DNA from: Meconema thalassinum
Lineage: Eukaryota > Arthropoda > Insecta > Orthoptera > Tettigoniidae
Assembly: GCA_946902985.2 (NCBI GenBank)
Contig: OX336400.1
Location: forward strand, 171,937,043 to 172,001,042
Length of the DNA: 64,000 nt
Reading direction: 5' to 3'
Each line of letters starts with the position of its first letter. Within the stretch, counting starts at the first letter, position 1. Under the pieces are notes generated by a model, which saw nothing but the letters and a program-made list of their open reading frames with translations, was not told the DNA's origin and searched no databases. Both the position numbers and the translations under genes were made by a program. This document shows positions 10,344-21,582 of this stretch, piece by piece.

Positions 10344-11068
10344 ATGATGTTGATGATAATTGTTGTCTCAAGGGGCCTAACAGTTAGGTTATCGGCCCTT
10401 AATGGTTTGGGTGATGGTGAAGCTGATAATGAAATGTAAACTATAACTAAAACTAACTACTAACTTATATACTGTACTAGAAGAAGAAATGGAAAACAAA
10501 AGGAGAACAAGGCAAATAAAGGACAGGAGGAAAAGAAATGCCCTCAACCCTCGAGGAATGCGGATTGAGGGACTTGGAAGGAAGGAGAGCCATAAAAGGC
10601 AGATAGGAAAGTGAAAGAGGTAGGTAATGGATAAAAGAGGGAAAACCGGACCCAGCTCAGGAATCCCTCGGGGTTGCCAACTCTCGAACTCACCAGCCGT
10701 GAGCCCCTGAGGGTGTATCAATATCTAGGGTGCACCAGACGTGGTGGGGCTACATACACCCTACCTCCTTGAGGGCCTTGAGCAGAAGGCAGGAGATAAC
10801 AGGAAAAGAAAAAGAAGGCTGACCCCTCACAGAAGGAGGGTATCAGAAAAGATGAGACAAGGGCCAATTAAGGCGGGAAAGGAAGAGACTCCCTAGGCCT
10901 CGGATACCCTAATACCGTCGGGGTCGGGAGAGAGCAAGAGTTGACCAAGTGAAGTCGACAGGAAAGAAGACGGAGAGGAGCCCGGCAAAGTAAGTGGAAG
11001 CAATGCCGGACTCAGCTGGGGCCCCGTGGTCGCCAACCCACGTCCCACTAGATGTTAGCCCCTGGGGG
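10344..11068 (-). mobile_element. Retroposon R, near full-length copy
   Basis: This is the reverse-strand counterpart of the copy at 7108-7844, about 725 bp, with both monomers and a (GAT)n-looking tail on the plus strand. Flanks AGTTGTAAATG (10333-10343) and AGTTGTATATG (11069-11079) form an 11-bp target duplication with one mismatch. It has no supported coding. Confidence 0.75.
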
Positions 11069-11173
11069 AGTTGTATATGTTCCTGTAGGAATTTCAATCT
11101 CTTTTTAGTAAGTTACCTATTATTCTGGGCCTGTTTGCCATCTCTTGATGAATGCAGTACATTTGCATTTTTC

Positions 11174-11533
11174 TGTTGGCACAGGCTAGAGTAAAATGAG
11201 GCTTTTCACCGATGTCTCAGTCTCACTCTTGACTGTGACTATATGGAAACTACTGAGGTATAGGTGGTGCTTAGTAATGACATTCAGGGCACAGTCAGTG
11301 TCTGTTGGCACAGGCTAGAGTATCACCAATGTCTCAGTCTCACTCATGGCTGTGATTGTATGGAAGCTACTGAGATATGGGTGGGGCTTAGTAATGACTT
11401 TCAGGGCACAGTCAGTGTGTGTTGGCACAGGCTAGAGTATCACCGATGTCTCAGTCTCGGCTGTGATTATATGGAAGCTACTGAGGTATGGGTGGTGCTT
11501 AGCAATGACATTCAGGGCACAGTAAGTGCCTGT
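11174..11533 (+). repeat. Tandem repeat, three units of about 117-129 bp
   Basis: Each unit starts TGTTGGCACAGGCTAGAG (11174, 11303, 11420) and contains GATGTCTCAGTCTC, TATGGAAGCTACTGAG and TGACATTCAGGGCACAGT. The second and third units are very similar; the first carries a short insertion. A long open frame across the array is only a result of the repetition. Confidence 0.85.
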
Positions 11534-11539
11534 GGATGC

Positions 11540-12035
11540 TGTGAAAGGTTCTACTCATAGGGTTAGTACTGCTGTACTGACTCAATGAGGAAAGCAATGA
11601 TAATCTACCTCACTCCTCTTCTTGCTTAGTACGCCTCAATATAGCTCTGCCTTGGGTTTTTGTGGGTATCTACCCACATAACCTAACGGCAGTGCCTTTT
11701 GAGGATCCAACCAGTCTTCGGGCTGACTACCTAACAGACATACATATTATCCTTAAAAATAAATGTGACCAACCAGCTGGTGTAGTTCTTGGTTGTCACT
11801 TTTGGGGTCCAAGTTTGATTCCTGACTGTCAAGAAATCTTAATTCTAGTCTGAAGATAAGAACGGGTTACACACAGCCTAGTGAGGTTAACCGGGAAATG
11901 TTGGGTTCGATTCTCCGCTTAGCCACCCAGCAAATGGTTTACCATCGGTTCCCACACATACTGAAGATAAATGCCTAGGTAATTCCTATCATAAGGGCAC
12001 GACTGCCTTCTGTAAATCCGTCAACAAGTAGGCTA
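11540..12035 (+). mobile_element. Probable tRNA-related SINE or composite repeat
   Basis: It follows the tandem array directly, starting GAAAGGTTCTACTCATAGGG and containing AATGAGGAAAGCAATG and CTACCTCACTCCTC. A GGGTTCGATTC box-B-like motif lies near 11914, after GAGGTTAACCGGG. It is AT-balanced and non-coding. I call it a repeat from its style and the box B; boundaries are approximate. Confidence 0.4.
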
Positions 12036-12078
12036 GTCGTATTCATTCATTCCTATTCATGAGATTAAATGGCACTCT

Positions 12079-12228
12079 GTCAAACGCATGACGTGTGTCA
12101 GAATCCAACCCAACACAAAAAATAACATCATGACGTGATTTTGTCTGCTGTTAATTCATTTTATGGGCTTGTGACTGATTGGTCATCAGCTCCGTGAAGT
12201 TGGGTGTGGGTTGAATTCCCCTGATAGG
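12079..12228 (+). repeat. Old dispersed repeat (Q), copy 2
   Basis: It matches 10017-10165 closely from ACGCATGACGTG through GGTTGAATTCC. No function is seen. Confidence 0.65.
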
Positions 12229-13416
12229 AAATTAGAAAATAGGCACCAATGGCTTATCTCTATAATAATTGGATTTGCATCCAGTCACACAACAGTCTCA
12301 AGGCATATCACCACAATTTTATCATAGCCTATGCATCAGTAAGCCTACTGGTAGTTTATTAAAACGGGATCCACACCAAGTACGTGATAAGATTGATATC
12401 CTTGAACTAGCAGGCGTATAATTGGATGAGAGAACACTGCAGTCAATTTAAAAAGTAGGTTATGTTCATACGTACGGTAATCAATTTTAAGATCTTCTTT
12501 GGCCTTAAATTGGAATACGTTAATTATTACTATGCTTGCTCATAATGAATTACCATTACTAATAATTTATAAACCCTAAATAGAATAATATATAGGCCAA
12601 ACTTACCCTCTGATTGGCAATAGTGATGGTATCACAAGCGTAACAGAAGTCACCGGTATCTCGTATTTATGAAGCACTAATGCAGACATTTACTTACACG
12701 AACGTGTAATATCATTAAGCAATAATCAATAAGCACAGATAATCAAAGGAGGCGATTGCTAACCGAAATTCATACCACTATCACATCGTAAACAAAACGA
12801 CTCAACTTATAAACAAAGCATGTAATCACCAACAGCGACAGCCATCTTTCATCTGTCCCGCCGCTAGTGTCAGGTCCGGTATTATAGAAGGTCCTGAGCG
12901 AAGGCATCTCCTTCCGTTCTTTCCTCCATGAGGGCGCCAGGGAATGTTGTCCGCAGCGACTACGTGCTGCTGCCAGCGCTAGCATCAGCTGTTACGTTGG
13001 CAGCACGGTGTCCTTGACAGGGTATCGGTACAGAGAATCTCACACGTGTGGGTTGTGGGCTGTCGAAATCGTCAGTGTGTATTGCAATAAGCGAGCACTC
13101 AGATAGATTATTGGAACAGTGCATCAGTATACAGGCTGTAATGTTTACTATGAAGAGAGAACTTTTGTTTTGGTTGAATACGTTTTTCGCGAAGGTGATT
13201 GGTTTAAATAAAATGTAAAACTAAAATTTCAGGCGCGGTTTCCTAATTCAAGACAGAACAAATTTCAGAACTTCAATTCACAAACACATATTTCCTGAGA
13301 AGCCCATCCGACAAACTACTGGGAACACAGAGAGAGGATGAAGAGATATTGGGAAGGGAAGAAGAACATGCGATAAAAAGTTCAAACGCGCTCCTTAGTT
13401 GGGCACAACGATTCAA
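12229..13416. other. Unassigned stretch
   Basis: No supported gene. A short segment at about 12868-12897 is an inverted match to the repeat near 9950-9981, so part is TE-derived. 13020-13260 holds nothing I recognise. An (AAT)n tract starts at about 13417. Confidence 0.4.
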
Positions 13417-14473
13417 ATAATAATAATAATAAAAATAATAATAATAATAATAGCACAAAGAACTCGTGAACTCAAAATGCGGAAAGCATATGGGAAAACC
13501 GCAAACATCTACAACAAAAAATGCATGAGCATTAACACTAAAATTCGACATTACGCGACGGTCATCAAACCCGCAACACTCTACGCCAGTGAGACCTTAA
13601 ATCTCAATTATAAAGGGGATCTTGAAAACATCAAGAAAGCTGAAAGGAAAATCATACGAAAAATTCTTGGCCCAAGACTTACAGATGAAGGATACCGTTT
13701 ACAATCGCACAAGATCACAAATAAATATTCAAATATTGAAACCGATTTCCGTAAACGACGCTTGAAATTTTATGGACACATTATGAGGCTAGATGACAAC
13801 CGATTAACAAAGAAAATATTGATGTACTCACAAAAATTAAAGACGACAACGGTTTGGATTAAACAAGTCCAAACTGATCTCAATAACGCCAACATCACAC
13901 CCACAGATATCGAAGACCGCAAAACTTTCAGACATAAGATCTACACTTGGAAAGCTGCATCAGAAGATAAGCCCAGCAGACCTAGGAGAAAATGGACTGA
14001 CGAACGTCGAGTTAAACATAGCGACATGATGAAAGAATTCTGGAAGAACAAGAAAAATAACAGCAACAGATCATAACTTGCTTTATGTGATCCTGTATGG
14101 GTCGAAACATACTTAAAATGAAAATCCACAGCCTGCTTCCAGTCTCCGACCGGGTCAGGAATGGAATGAATGAAGCCCCCATCTAGCGGCGAGGATATGA
14201 ACTGTGCCGGCTGCCGAGACCTGACGCACTCCTCTGGGGCAATGATTAAATGAATGACAGATGAAATGAAATGATAGGGGAGAGTGTTGCTGGAATGAAA
14301 TTTTGACAGGGAAAACCGGAGTACCCGGAGAAAAACCTGTCTGCCTCCGTTTTGTCCAGCACAGATCTCACATGGAGTGACCGGGATTTGAACCACGGAC
14401 CCAGCGGTGAGAGGCCGGCGTGCTGCCGCCTAAGCCACGGAAACATACTAAATAAATAAATAATAATAATAAT
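13417..14473 (+). mobile_element. 5'-truncated LINE: ORF2 C-terminus, 3' UTR and tail, split by a SINE
   Basis: After an (AAT)n tract the frame is open from about 13455 to a stop at 14076. It encodes the segment after the RT domain: YNKKCMSINTKIRHY, then KPATLYASETL, then ERKIIRKILGP, then RKRRLKFYGHIMRLDD, and a basic C-terminus with RRKWTDERRVKH. This is the conserved end of a common insect LINE. The 3' UTR reads into GAAACATACT and then, beyond a SINE insertion (14114-14439), into AAATAAATAAATAAT. The RT palm is missing, so the copy is dead, but the C-terminal frame has no breaks. Confidence 0.75.
14114..14439 (-). mobile_element. tRNA-derived SINE (family U), reverse orientation
   Basis: The target duplication GAAACATACT lies at 14104-14113 and 14440-14449. 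On the minus strand the head is tRNA-like, CTCCGTGGCTTAGGCGGCAG style with box B GGTTCAAATCC. A body with CTCCGGTTTTCCCTGTC follows, and the tail ends TGTGGATTTTCATT. It is about 326 bp. The sister copy is at 55722-56057. Confidence 0.8.
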
Positions 14474-14477
14474 TGTA

Positions 14478-14590
14478 CTAGTCAATGACTTCAAATATTC
14501 AGGAGAAATCATGCAGAATTCTGGTCTGAACACAAAGGCAAACGAAGAAAGAGTCTCAAAATTACAGAAAGCTTACAAACTTAGCTGGTC
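14478..14590 (+). mobile_element. LINE fragment
   Basis: Translation gives FKYSGEIMQNSGL, then ANEERVSKLQKAYKL, the FKYLGE...RI-KL--AY segment that lies upstream of the YNKKC block in the same LINE type. It is a separate broken copy, ending where the reversed HINE-A begins. Confidence 0.6.
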
Positions 14591-14601
14591 CCACTGCAAT
14601 T

Positions 14602-15826
14602 AACAAGTAGTTCCGTGACGAACTATAGATCCTACTTTGCATAAAATGTAAGATTCATGCCAATCTACTGTATATAGACCTATCTAGAATAATGACAAAA
14701 TCAGGTTGGAAATACTAACATTTATAAGTACTGCAGTTTGAAATACACCTGAACTAGTGTAGCCTCATAGAGTAACTTACTACAGTTGGCAGCCCTGGTG
14801 ACTCTGAATATATTCTTAGTTTCATCTCTTAAGGTATAGAAAGCACATAAAAAAATTGGTTGAAGTCTAATGGATAGTATGGACGTTACATGCTGTTTGA
14901 TATTGGATTTATCAGTGCGCTTAAAATCATGTTGGGAACAATGTCATGTATAAGATGCTGAAATATTACTATCTATTATAGTGCCAATTTTGGATAAAAT
15001 CCATTTGTTAGTATAGAAGTTACATGTAAATAAAAATTGAAATTATCAGAAAGCATAGAATCATGTTGGCAGCACTGAGGTATATTAGTTACTCCAAATT
15101 AATTTAGAATGTCAGGTACTATACGTGTGCAAAGTTTAGAGCGGATGGCTTGCATACTTTCTGATATATTGAAATTAGGATGAAACAAATAGGGAGAGCA
15201 TTTATTGACAGTTGGCAGCCCTACTAGTTCTTCCGAATATGCATAATCATTTTATGGTACAAAAATCACATACGAAATTTGGTTGAAATCCATTTCTTAG
15301 GAGAGAAATTATCTGGATTTAATAACTGGACCTATCAGCAGGCTTAGAATCGTGTTGGCAGCACTGATGTATTTAAGTTACACCAAACTACCTTAGAGCT
15401 GTTGCCTTGCATACACTCTGATATATTGATATTAGGGTTAAAACATAGATAGAGCATTTATTAACAGTTGGCAGCCCTAATGGCTCTCTAGAGTACGAAC
15501 AGTCATATCTGTTATAGTACACATAGTACATACGGAATTTGGTTGATATCCAATCGATAGTATAGAAGCTACATGCAATTAGAAATTGGACTTATCGGCA
15601 GGCTTGGAATCATGATGGCAGCACTGGCATGTATGGACTTCTGAAAATTAATCTGGAATGCTATTATCTATATGTGTGCAATTTTGGAATAGTTCGCATG
15701 CATAACTTCTGAGATATCCAACATAGAGCTCAAATTTCAATTGCGATTTTTCATCAGGTGGTAACACTGACGTCAATTTCAAATATGGCCGTGGGTTTCG
15801 ATAGCTGCAGCCGTTTAGGAGTTGAT

Positions 15827-15865
<39 letters not shown>

Positions 15866-17460
15866 GATAGACAGGCAGACAGAAGGACAGACAGACATAC
15901 ACACATTTTCCCGGATCAATCTCATAAGTCTACTTTTTCCTCAATTTTAGCCTATTTTCATTTTATGAAAAAAAAAATAGGTTTATGAGATCACCTTTTG
16001 TCCGTGTGTGTGCGTGTGTGTGTCCCTAATAACTTCTAAACGGCTGGAGCGATTACAATGAAACTCGGTAAGATCATAGCACCATTTTGGCCGACCCCGA
16101 CCGTGCTCTTCAAATTTTATTGTGTCTAACCAATCACACATGGCGGCTATGCGAAATATTTCACCAGCATTGAGTATCTCCGAAACTATTACCGATATCA
16201 CCCTGAAATATTGTACGATGATAAAGGGCACTGCTAGAAGTTCACCCATGAGACTTTCAAAAACCTGGTAACTCAAAACCAACATGGCGGCCAAGTAAAG
16301 TTGAGACTTTTAAAGAGACTTTTCTCGAGATTTAACCATCCAAACATAATGAAACTTGGTACAGCGAATGTCTATACACATTGTATTGCACAGGAGTCAA
16401 ATTTAGTTCAATTGTTTACATAACCTCAATATGGCGGCTGTGCGAAATATTTCACTGAAATTCTATATCTCGGAAACTATTACAGATACCATCCTGCAAT
16501 TTTGTACGGTGATAAAGGATACTGATACAAGTTCATCTATGTAACTTTTGTAAACCTGTAAAGTACAAAACGAACATGGCGTCCAAGCGAATTTGAAACA
16601 TTTTAATAGACTTTTCTCGTGATTTAACTCTCTGAGCGCAGTGAAATGTGGTACAGTAAATGATTATACATATTGTAATGCACTGGCATCTAATTTAGTT
16701 CTATTGTTTACATAACCTCAAGATGGCGGCTGTGCGAAATTTTAAAATTAAGTTTTTATTTCTTGTGTCGTAATCATGCGGTCGAAGTGAAAGTTTGAAT
16801 AATGAACCTAGGTAATAATTTTCCTTGAATGGTACATAACTCTATGGCCTATACATATAACAATCCAAAATCGCGAGCATCCGAAATATTTTGACGATTC
16901 TCAATATCTACGAATCTTTTACAGCAATCAAACTGATATTTTTTATGTTCTTAGGGGCTATGAACGCAAGTTCACCTATAGGACTTTCAGTAATCTGGTG
17001 AGCACAAATCCAACATGGCGGTGACGCGAAGTATTAATATTTAAATGGACGTTTCTCGCGATTTAACTATCCGAGTGCAGTGACACGTTGCACGTTAAAT
17101 GCTTATACAAATATTAATCCACTGGCGTCTAATTTATTTCAATTGTTTTCATAACCAAAATATGGCAGCTGTGCGAAATTTTAAAATCTCGTTTTTACTT
17201 CTTGTGTCCTAATCGTGCGATAGAAGTTTGAATACCACACGTACACAATAATCTTCATGTAATAGTACATAAATAAAAATCCAGCCTGGCGACCATCTGA
17301 AATATTTGGACGGTTCTCAATATCTACGAATCTGTCACAACCTTCAAACTGAAATTTTGGATGTTGATAGAGGCAATTAATATGAGTAGGATATATGAAA
17401 ATAGGCTGTATAGTTCTTCACGGAACTACTTGTTTCCAAATGAGAAATGTAGGCTAAAAA
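14602..17460 (-). mobile_element. HINE-A copy 2 (reverse), 5' hairpin interrupted by HINE-B
   Basis: It begins on the plus strand AACAAGTAGTTCCGTGACGAACT and runs to about 15945, with an (AC)n tract at 15832-15863. The last 20-odd bases of its 5' hairpin reappear at 17435-17460 (AAATGAGAAATGTAGGCT) after HINE-B copy 2. It is non-coding. Confidence 0.75.
15946..17434 (+). mobile_element. HINE-B copy 2, uninterrupted
   Basis: This is the cleanest B copy. It runs from AGCCTATTTTC (15949) with the GT tract and CTAAACGGCTGGAGCG, through several units carrying CATGGCGGC, to ATGAAAATAGGCT and the hairpin AGTTCTTCACGGAACTA. At about 1.49 kb it serves as the reference for recognising the insert in copy 1. 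Confidence 0.75.
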
Positions 17461-17700
17461 TGCACCTTTACGGCTGTAAAATTACGACTTTATGAAATAA
17501 GTCCTGAATTTTGTTCTGTCTTCAATTGTTTCACCATGACAGTCAATTTCATGTAGGCTATATCTTAACTGATTTCCTTTAGCCAGTTGTTTTGATTTGT
17601 CATTGATAAGGGTAGGTTTAAAATATTTTGTTAGAACCTGTTATTATCTATTCTATGTAGGTGTCCGTAAAACTGTAACCGCCGTTTCCTTATGGTATCT

Positions 17701-17701
<1 letters not shown>

Positions 17702-17734
<33 letters not shown>
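17702..17734. repeat. Poly-T run of 33
   Basis: A pure homopolymer in otherwise unassigned sequence (17461-17860). It may be the poly-A end of an old minus-strand retroposon, but no body is recognised. Confidence 0.85.
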
Positions 17735-17738
<4 letters not shown>

Positions 17739-17859
17739 GATAAATTTCATCCCAATTCCATTTTCACACTTTGGTCCTAAGATTGTTATTATTATGTGTT
17801 GTATGTGCAATTACGAATGTTCAATAAACAAGGACATTTCTGCGTTGCTCGAACGCGGA

Positions 17860-18515
17860 AACTAGTCAAATCACGGCGTCCCTCTATCATACACCACACG
17901 TAGCTTCCCTGAAATACTGAAGCGGCCAGGAGGTTGCGCTCTGGCCCAGCAAATACGGCGAGTCGTCAATTTGAATCGTACACCCTAAAGTAATAAAGTT
18001 TTTCCCAAAGTGAAACATTCTCTCCGCCAATCTGATTGCAGCAACGAACCACAAGGAGTGTCACGGTGAGTGAGTGGTTAACGTGTCGGACTACCAACCC
18101 CAAACTTGCAGGTTCACTCCAGGCCGTGGTAAGTGATTTTTGAAAGGCGACAAAAATCACGACATGCATGTCATACGTTGTTGGCATGTTAAAGAACCCA
18201 TTTGAATTCAGTAGACCGTGTTCAGAATGGCAAAATTCATCTCGGGATTTTCTGCCAACACAAAGTTTCTCCATTCTCTACTAGAAAGCGCTATAGTATC
18301 AAGAAGCTTAGATATGTAACCTCCTTGACTTTCATAGTGTTCCAAGGAACGACAATATTCGACATGCAAGCTGCCTTCTGGGTGTCAAATAACAAAGCTT
18401 GCACCCGGTACCCAAAGCCATATGATATTATTATTATTATTACTATTATTATTATTATTACCATAAGAAGCACCCCAGATTGCTTTTGACAGTATTACTG
18501 AGAAACACCCTGTAT
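17860..18515 (+). mobile_element. Degraded palindromic element (family P), one arm, split by a SINE
   Basis: GCAAATACGGCGAGT, TTTGAATCG, AGTAA-AAAGT and CTCTCCGCCAATCTGATTGC match the right arm of the palindrome at 26914-27463. After the SINE (18058-18459) the end CACCCTGTATAT of the same family appears at about 18507. The left arm is not recognisable. Confidence 0.55.
18058..18459 (+). mobile_element. tRNA-derived SINE (family C) with (ATT)n tail
   Basis: The head TGTCACGGTGAGTGAGTGG with box B GGTTCACTCC resembles a tRNA promoter. The body contains GGCGACAAAAATCACGACAT and CTTTCATAGTGTTCCAAGG, and the tail is ATT repeats. Flanks ACCACAAGGAG and ACCATAAGAAG are a slightly diverged target duplication. 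An older reverse copy lies at 45840-46204. Confidence 0.7.
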
Positions 18516-18870
18516 ATATACACACCCCCAAGTACACGGGGATAAATGACCACGATGTCCAAGCTCCTCAATTAGAACAACAACCGCAGTATCTTCTCTG
18601 GAGTTGGGGTTTCTTCCACTCGCGCGCAACAACATTGGAAATTCTCTATCACATAAACTCGCTGACACCATTTAGTGACTAAAATTAAAACTATAAACTA
18701 CTGACATTTGCCACATGATGGCGCTAGGATACAGAACAAAACTCGACTCTGTATCGAGATGTTTAATTCGTCCAATGAGCCACTTAGTTAATAACAACAA
18801 CATGGACATTTTTGGCAGCTATTTTGATTTCTGTTAAACTTCCTTTTTAACATTTAATTTTTGTTCACAG

Positions 18871-19527
18871 GTTTAATCTTCACTTTCGAACTTCTTTTTA
18901 TCATTGTCGTCGAATGTAACAGACGATATTTGATTAAGAATCTAAACCGCACTAAAACAGGAGCTTCAGCAGCTGAAGTGGAAGAAGAAAAGAAACCAGT
19001 TCAACACGATACTTGGACAGCCATGTTGGAGGAAAAAGCAACACCTGTTCAACACGATACTTGGACAATCGTTGTGGATGAAACAACAATAGTTAACCAC
19101 GATAATTCGACAGCCATATTGGAGGAAGAAACGACACCTGCTCAACACGATACTCGGACAATCGTTGTGGACGAAACAGCACCAGTTAAACACGATACTT
19201 CGACAGCATTATTGGTGGAAGAAACGACACCTGTTCAACACGGTATTTCAACAACCATATTGCAAGAAGAAACGTCACCAGTTCAACGTGATTATTCGAC
19301 AGCCATATTGAAGGAAGAAACAGCAGCAGATAACCGCGATAATTCGTCAGCCATATTGGGAAGAAACGACACCTGTTAGCCACGATATTTCGACAACCAT
19401 TGTGAAGAAAGAAACGTCACCAGTTCAAAACGATACATCAACAGATTTGTTGGAAGATGAAACACTGGGAACTCAAGTCAGTGATGAGGAGCTTCTCGAC
19501 AATGACAGAGGAGAGACCATATCTTAG
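18871..19527 (+). CDS. Paralogue copy 1, last exon: membrane segment plus acidic repeat tail, with a frameshift
   Basis: The acceptor TTTTTGTTCACAG precedes GT, completing a phase-1 codon from the exon at 6966-7089. The exon encodes a hydrophobic helix (LIFTFELLFIIVVECN), a basic patch, and then at least eight 15-16-residue repeats of the type PVQHDTSTAILEEET. Units of 15 and 16 residues alternate at first, giving a 93-bp higher period. The frame hits a stop at 19377. One extra G near 19360 explains this, because in the next frame the repeats resume (STTIVKKETSPVQNDTS) and end in an acidic tail with a stop at 19525. It is either a recent break or a sequencing error. Repeats this regular in protein suggest replication slippage. 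The product is probably the C-terminal cytoplasmic or extracellular tail of a membrane protein; no known domain is recognised. Confidence 0.5.
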
Positions 19528-19591
19528 GAGGCAGTCAAACTACTTCAAATGATAACAACCTGGTTATTATCGTATAAGATATATGTTTCAG

Positions 19592-19702
19592 ATTGCAATA
19601 TTGTTGTTCCGCCGACAAAACACACCATCGCACTAGAGAGCCCACCAACGTTTGAAGAACACTTGACAATGCTCGAAGAAGAAACAAGTGTACTTTCTTC
19701 AG
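19592..19702 (+). CDS. Possible additional exon, phase 1-1
   Basis: ATGTTTCAG precedes and CAG|GTACT follows a 111-bp open segment encoding CNIVVPPTKHTIALESPPTF, then EEHLTMLEEETSVLSS. The last part resembles the ILEEET motif of the preceding repeat exon, and the exon is phase-symmetric. It lies only 65 bp beyond the restored stop of that exon. It could be an alternative 3' exon or a decayed duplicate. Evidence is limited to splice signals and similarity. Confidence 0.25.
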
Positions 19703-19799
19703 GTACTATTCAGAGTTTGTATAATTGCAGCTCCTTCAACTAGTGCGAAAGAAGCCCTCGTGTGTCAGCTAAGCTGCGTTTAGACCGCTAACTTTGTTA

Positions 19800-19801
19800 T
19801 T

Positions 19802-19836
<35 letters not shown>

Positions 19837-19948
19837 TCGTATGGCTTTTAGTGCCGGGAGTGTCCGAGGGCATGTTCGGCTCGCCAGAGGTTGTAGCTGC
19901 TTCAAGTGGACACCCCTAGGGTGAGCTACAAGTTCCGTTCAATTTCAA
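19800..19948 (-). mobile_element. SINE family T, 5'-truncated reverse copy
   Basis: (TTTA)n, then ATCGTATGGCTTTTAGTGCC, GGGAGTGTCCGAGG, TGTTCGGCTCGCCAG and GGTGAGCTACAAGTTCCG. This is the reverse of the 3' half of the SINE at 57833-58163, with its (TAAA)n tail. Confidence 0.75.
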
Positions 19949-19951
19949 GTT

Positions 19952-20004
19952 GTTCCAACTTTCTCTACCAGATATCAATGATACCTAGTGGTGAACGTTG
20001 GAAC
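19952..20004. repeat. Short inverted-repeat element (family G), copy 1
   Basis: GTTCCAAC at the left and GTTGGAAC at the right enclose CTACCAGATATCAATGATACC and CTAGTGGTGA. A second copy lies at 30739-30792. Confidence 0.5.
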
Positions 20005-20170
20005 ATTGTTATTCATAAGCACGTTAATGAAAGAAATGTTACTAACAAATGTTGCCAACAAAAAACCATTTCCACTTCTTGGTTGATATTAACATTTTGC
20101 CACATTAGCGCATCTCGTCTCTCAATTGGCTGCAGTAGCGTAACTACGGGATGTGATCGGGGGATTAAAT

Positions 20171-20190
20171 CCCCCCCCCCCCCCCCCCCC
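20171..20190. repeat. Poly-C run of 20
   Basis: It follows GTAACTACGGGATGTGATCG, a context like the G-rich termini of the hAT elements at 39749 and 61976. No second terminus was found, so only the homopolymer is claimed. Confidence 0.8.
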
Positions 20191-20204
20191 AGAGAATAAT
20201 AAGA

Positions 20205-20864
20205 AACTATTTTGTACTTCTTGAACTATTTTTGAATAATTTCGACTAATTTTCATAGTTATCTTTTTTTTTTTGGATTTTTCCTGGTTTGTTTTTCAGA
20301 ACTTTGTGAACTGTTTTTCACTAAAGTTGTAATTTTTAATAAATGAAATTACTAATTTGAAAGCATTTCTTTTCACTCGTGTTTAACATTAACCTAACAT
20401 GGCACAATGAGTGGTAGCAGAGAGATGAGTGTCAAACTTAAACTTTTAGGTGCTGAGTATTTTCATTCAGATTTTTAAGAAGATTGTATAAGATATAATT
20501 TTCAACTTATTAGGTTGGGGGGCTTAAAATGTATATGGGATTTTGGTATTTATTTATCTAAATGTAAATTCAAAACTCTACGTTTTTTTTTAATTTTGAC
20601 AATCAATGTTAAAATTATTGCGCCAAAGGGTCTAAAATTAGTATTTTTTCCTAAAATCAGTAGCTTGTTGCTTCTCACCAGAACAAAAATTGATATTCTT
20701 TGATCAGAAATCACAACGCGGCGTGAAGAATTTGCTTGATATTCCGCCATACTTGTTTACATCACAGATGAACTCTACCTGTAGAGGCAGACGCCTACAA
20801 AATGCCCTGCTAGTTATTTCCGCAAGCAAAAATCCAAACTCAAGTAGTACCATACTTCATAATG
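20205..20864. other. Unassigned AT-rich stretch
   Basis: Open frames here are short and low in complexity. No domain, RNA gene or repeat is recognised. Confidence 0.4.
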
Positions 20865-20877
20865 ACCAACAAATGGC

Positions 20878-20936
20878 GGGCCGATAACCTAGATGTTAGG
20901 CCCCTTAAAACAACAATTATCATCATCATCATCATC
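20878..20936 (+). mobile_element. Retroposon R, 59-bp 5'-truncated insertion
   Basis: Only GGGCCGATAACCTAGATGTT, the GGCCCCTTAAAACAAC part and the (ATC)n tail are present. ACCAACAAATGGC flanks both sides (20865-20877 and 20937-20949), a perfect 13-bp target duplication. This shows the 3' tail alone suffices for retrotransposition by target-primed reverse transcription. Confidence 0.85.
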
Positions 20937-21582
20937 ACCAACAAATGGCAGAACATGGCAGAGATCCACTCGACACTCGAAAGCGAATGGGGAATATGAA
21001 AAAAAATGATTCTATTGTAACGTTTATAGACGGGCGTAGCACTCAACGGGTTAATCTCCTCATCCCTTTCCAAAAATACACCACTTGTCAGTTGCTATTC
21101 TGTTAGTATTCGAGTGTGAGTGATTTTGGAAAGTGAAAAGCATTGTGTTAAGTTGGGAACTGGTAAGTGGAATTTGCTGACAAAGACAGTTGGATTACTA
21201 GTCCATAGTTAAACATACTGTATGTTAGGAAGCGGTCACTGAAGTCAATCACTGCTCAATGTGCTGTATGTACTTGTATCAATACATGATCAGGGTTTAT
21301 GCTCCTGTTTTAGAATCAATTCTAGTACGGTCGGTTTGATTGCTGAATATACTCTATATGCTGCCATTAAATTATTGTAATGGTTAGGCGTATGATTATC
21401 TTTATTTAGTAGACCAATATTTATATCACCGAGGATAATCAGATCTCTGTACTCACTGAAGGACTGCAGGTTTACGTCTAGATCATCGATAAAGTTGTGG
21501 TCATTAACTCCAGGGAGGATCTATAAATACATTAAATGACTAATGTATGATTTGTGTACTCAATTTCATCTTGAAGAATCTC

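Noticed and set aside
11264..11560. 98-codon open frame
   Set aside because: Produced by the tandem repeat; no domain, and the repeated peptide simply mirrors the DNA units.
18966..19383. Minus-strand cysteine/phenylalanine-rich repeat frames
   Set aside because: Shadows of the plus-strand coding repeats; the plus strand has splice signals and a membrane helix.
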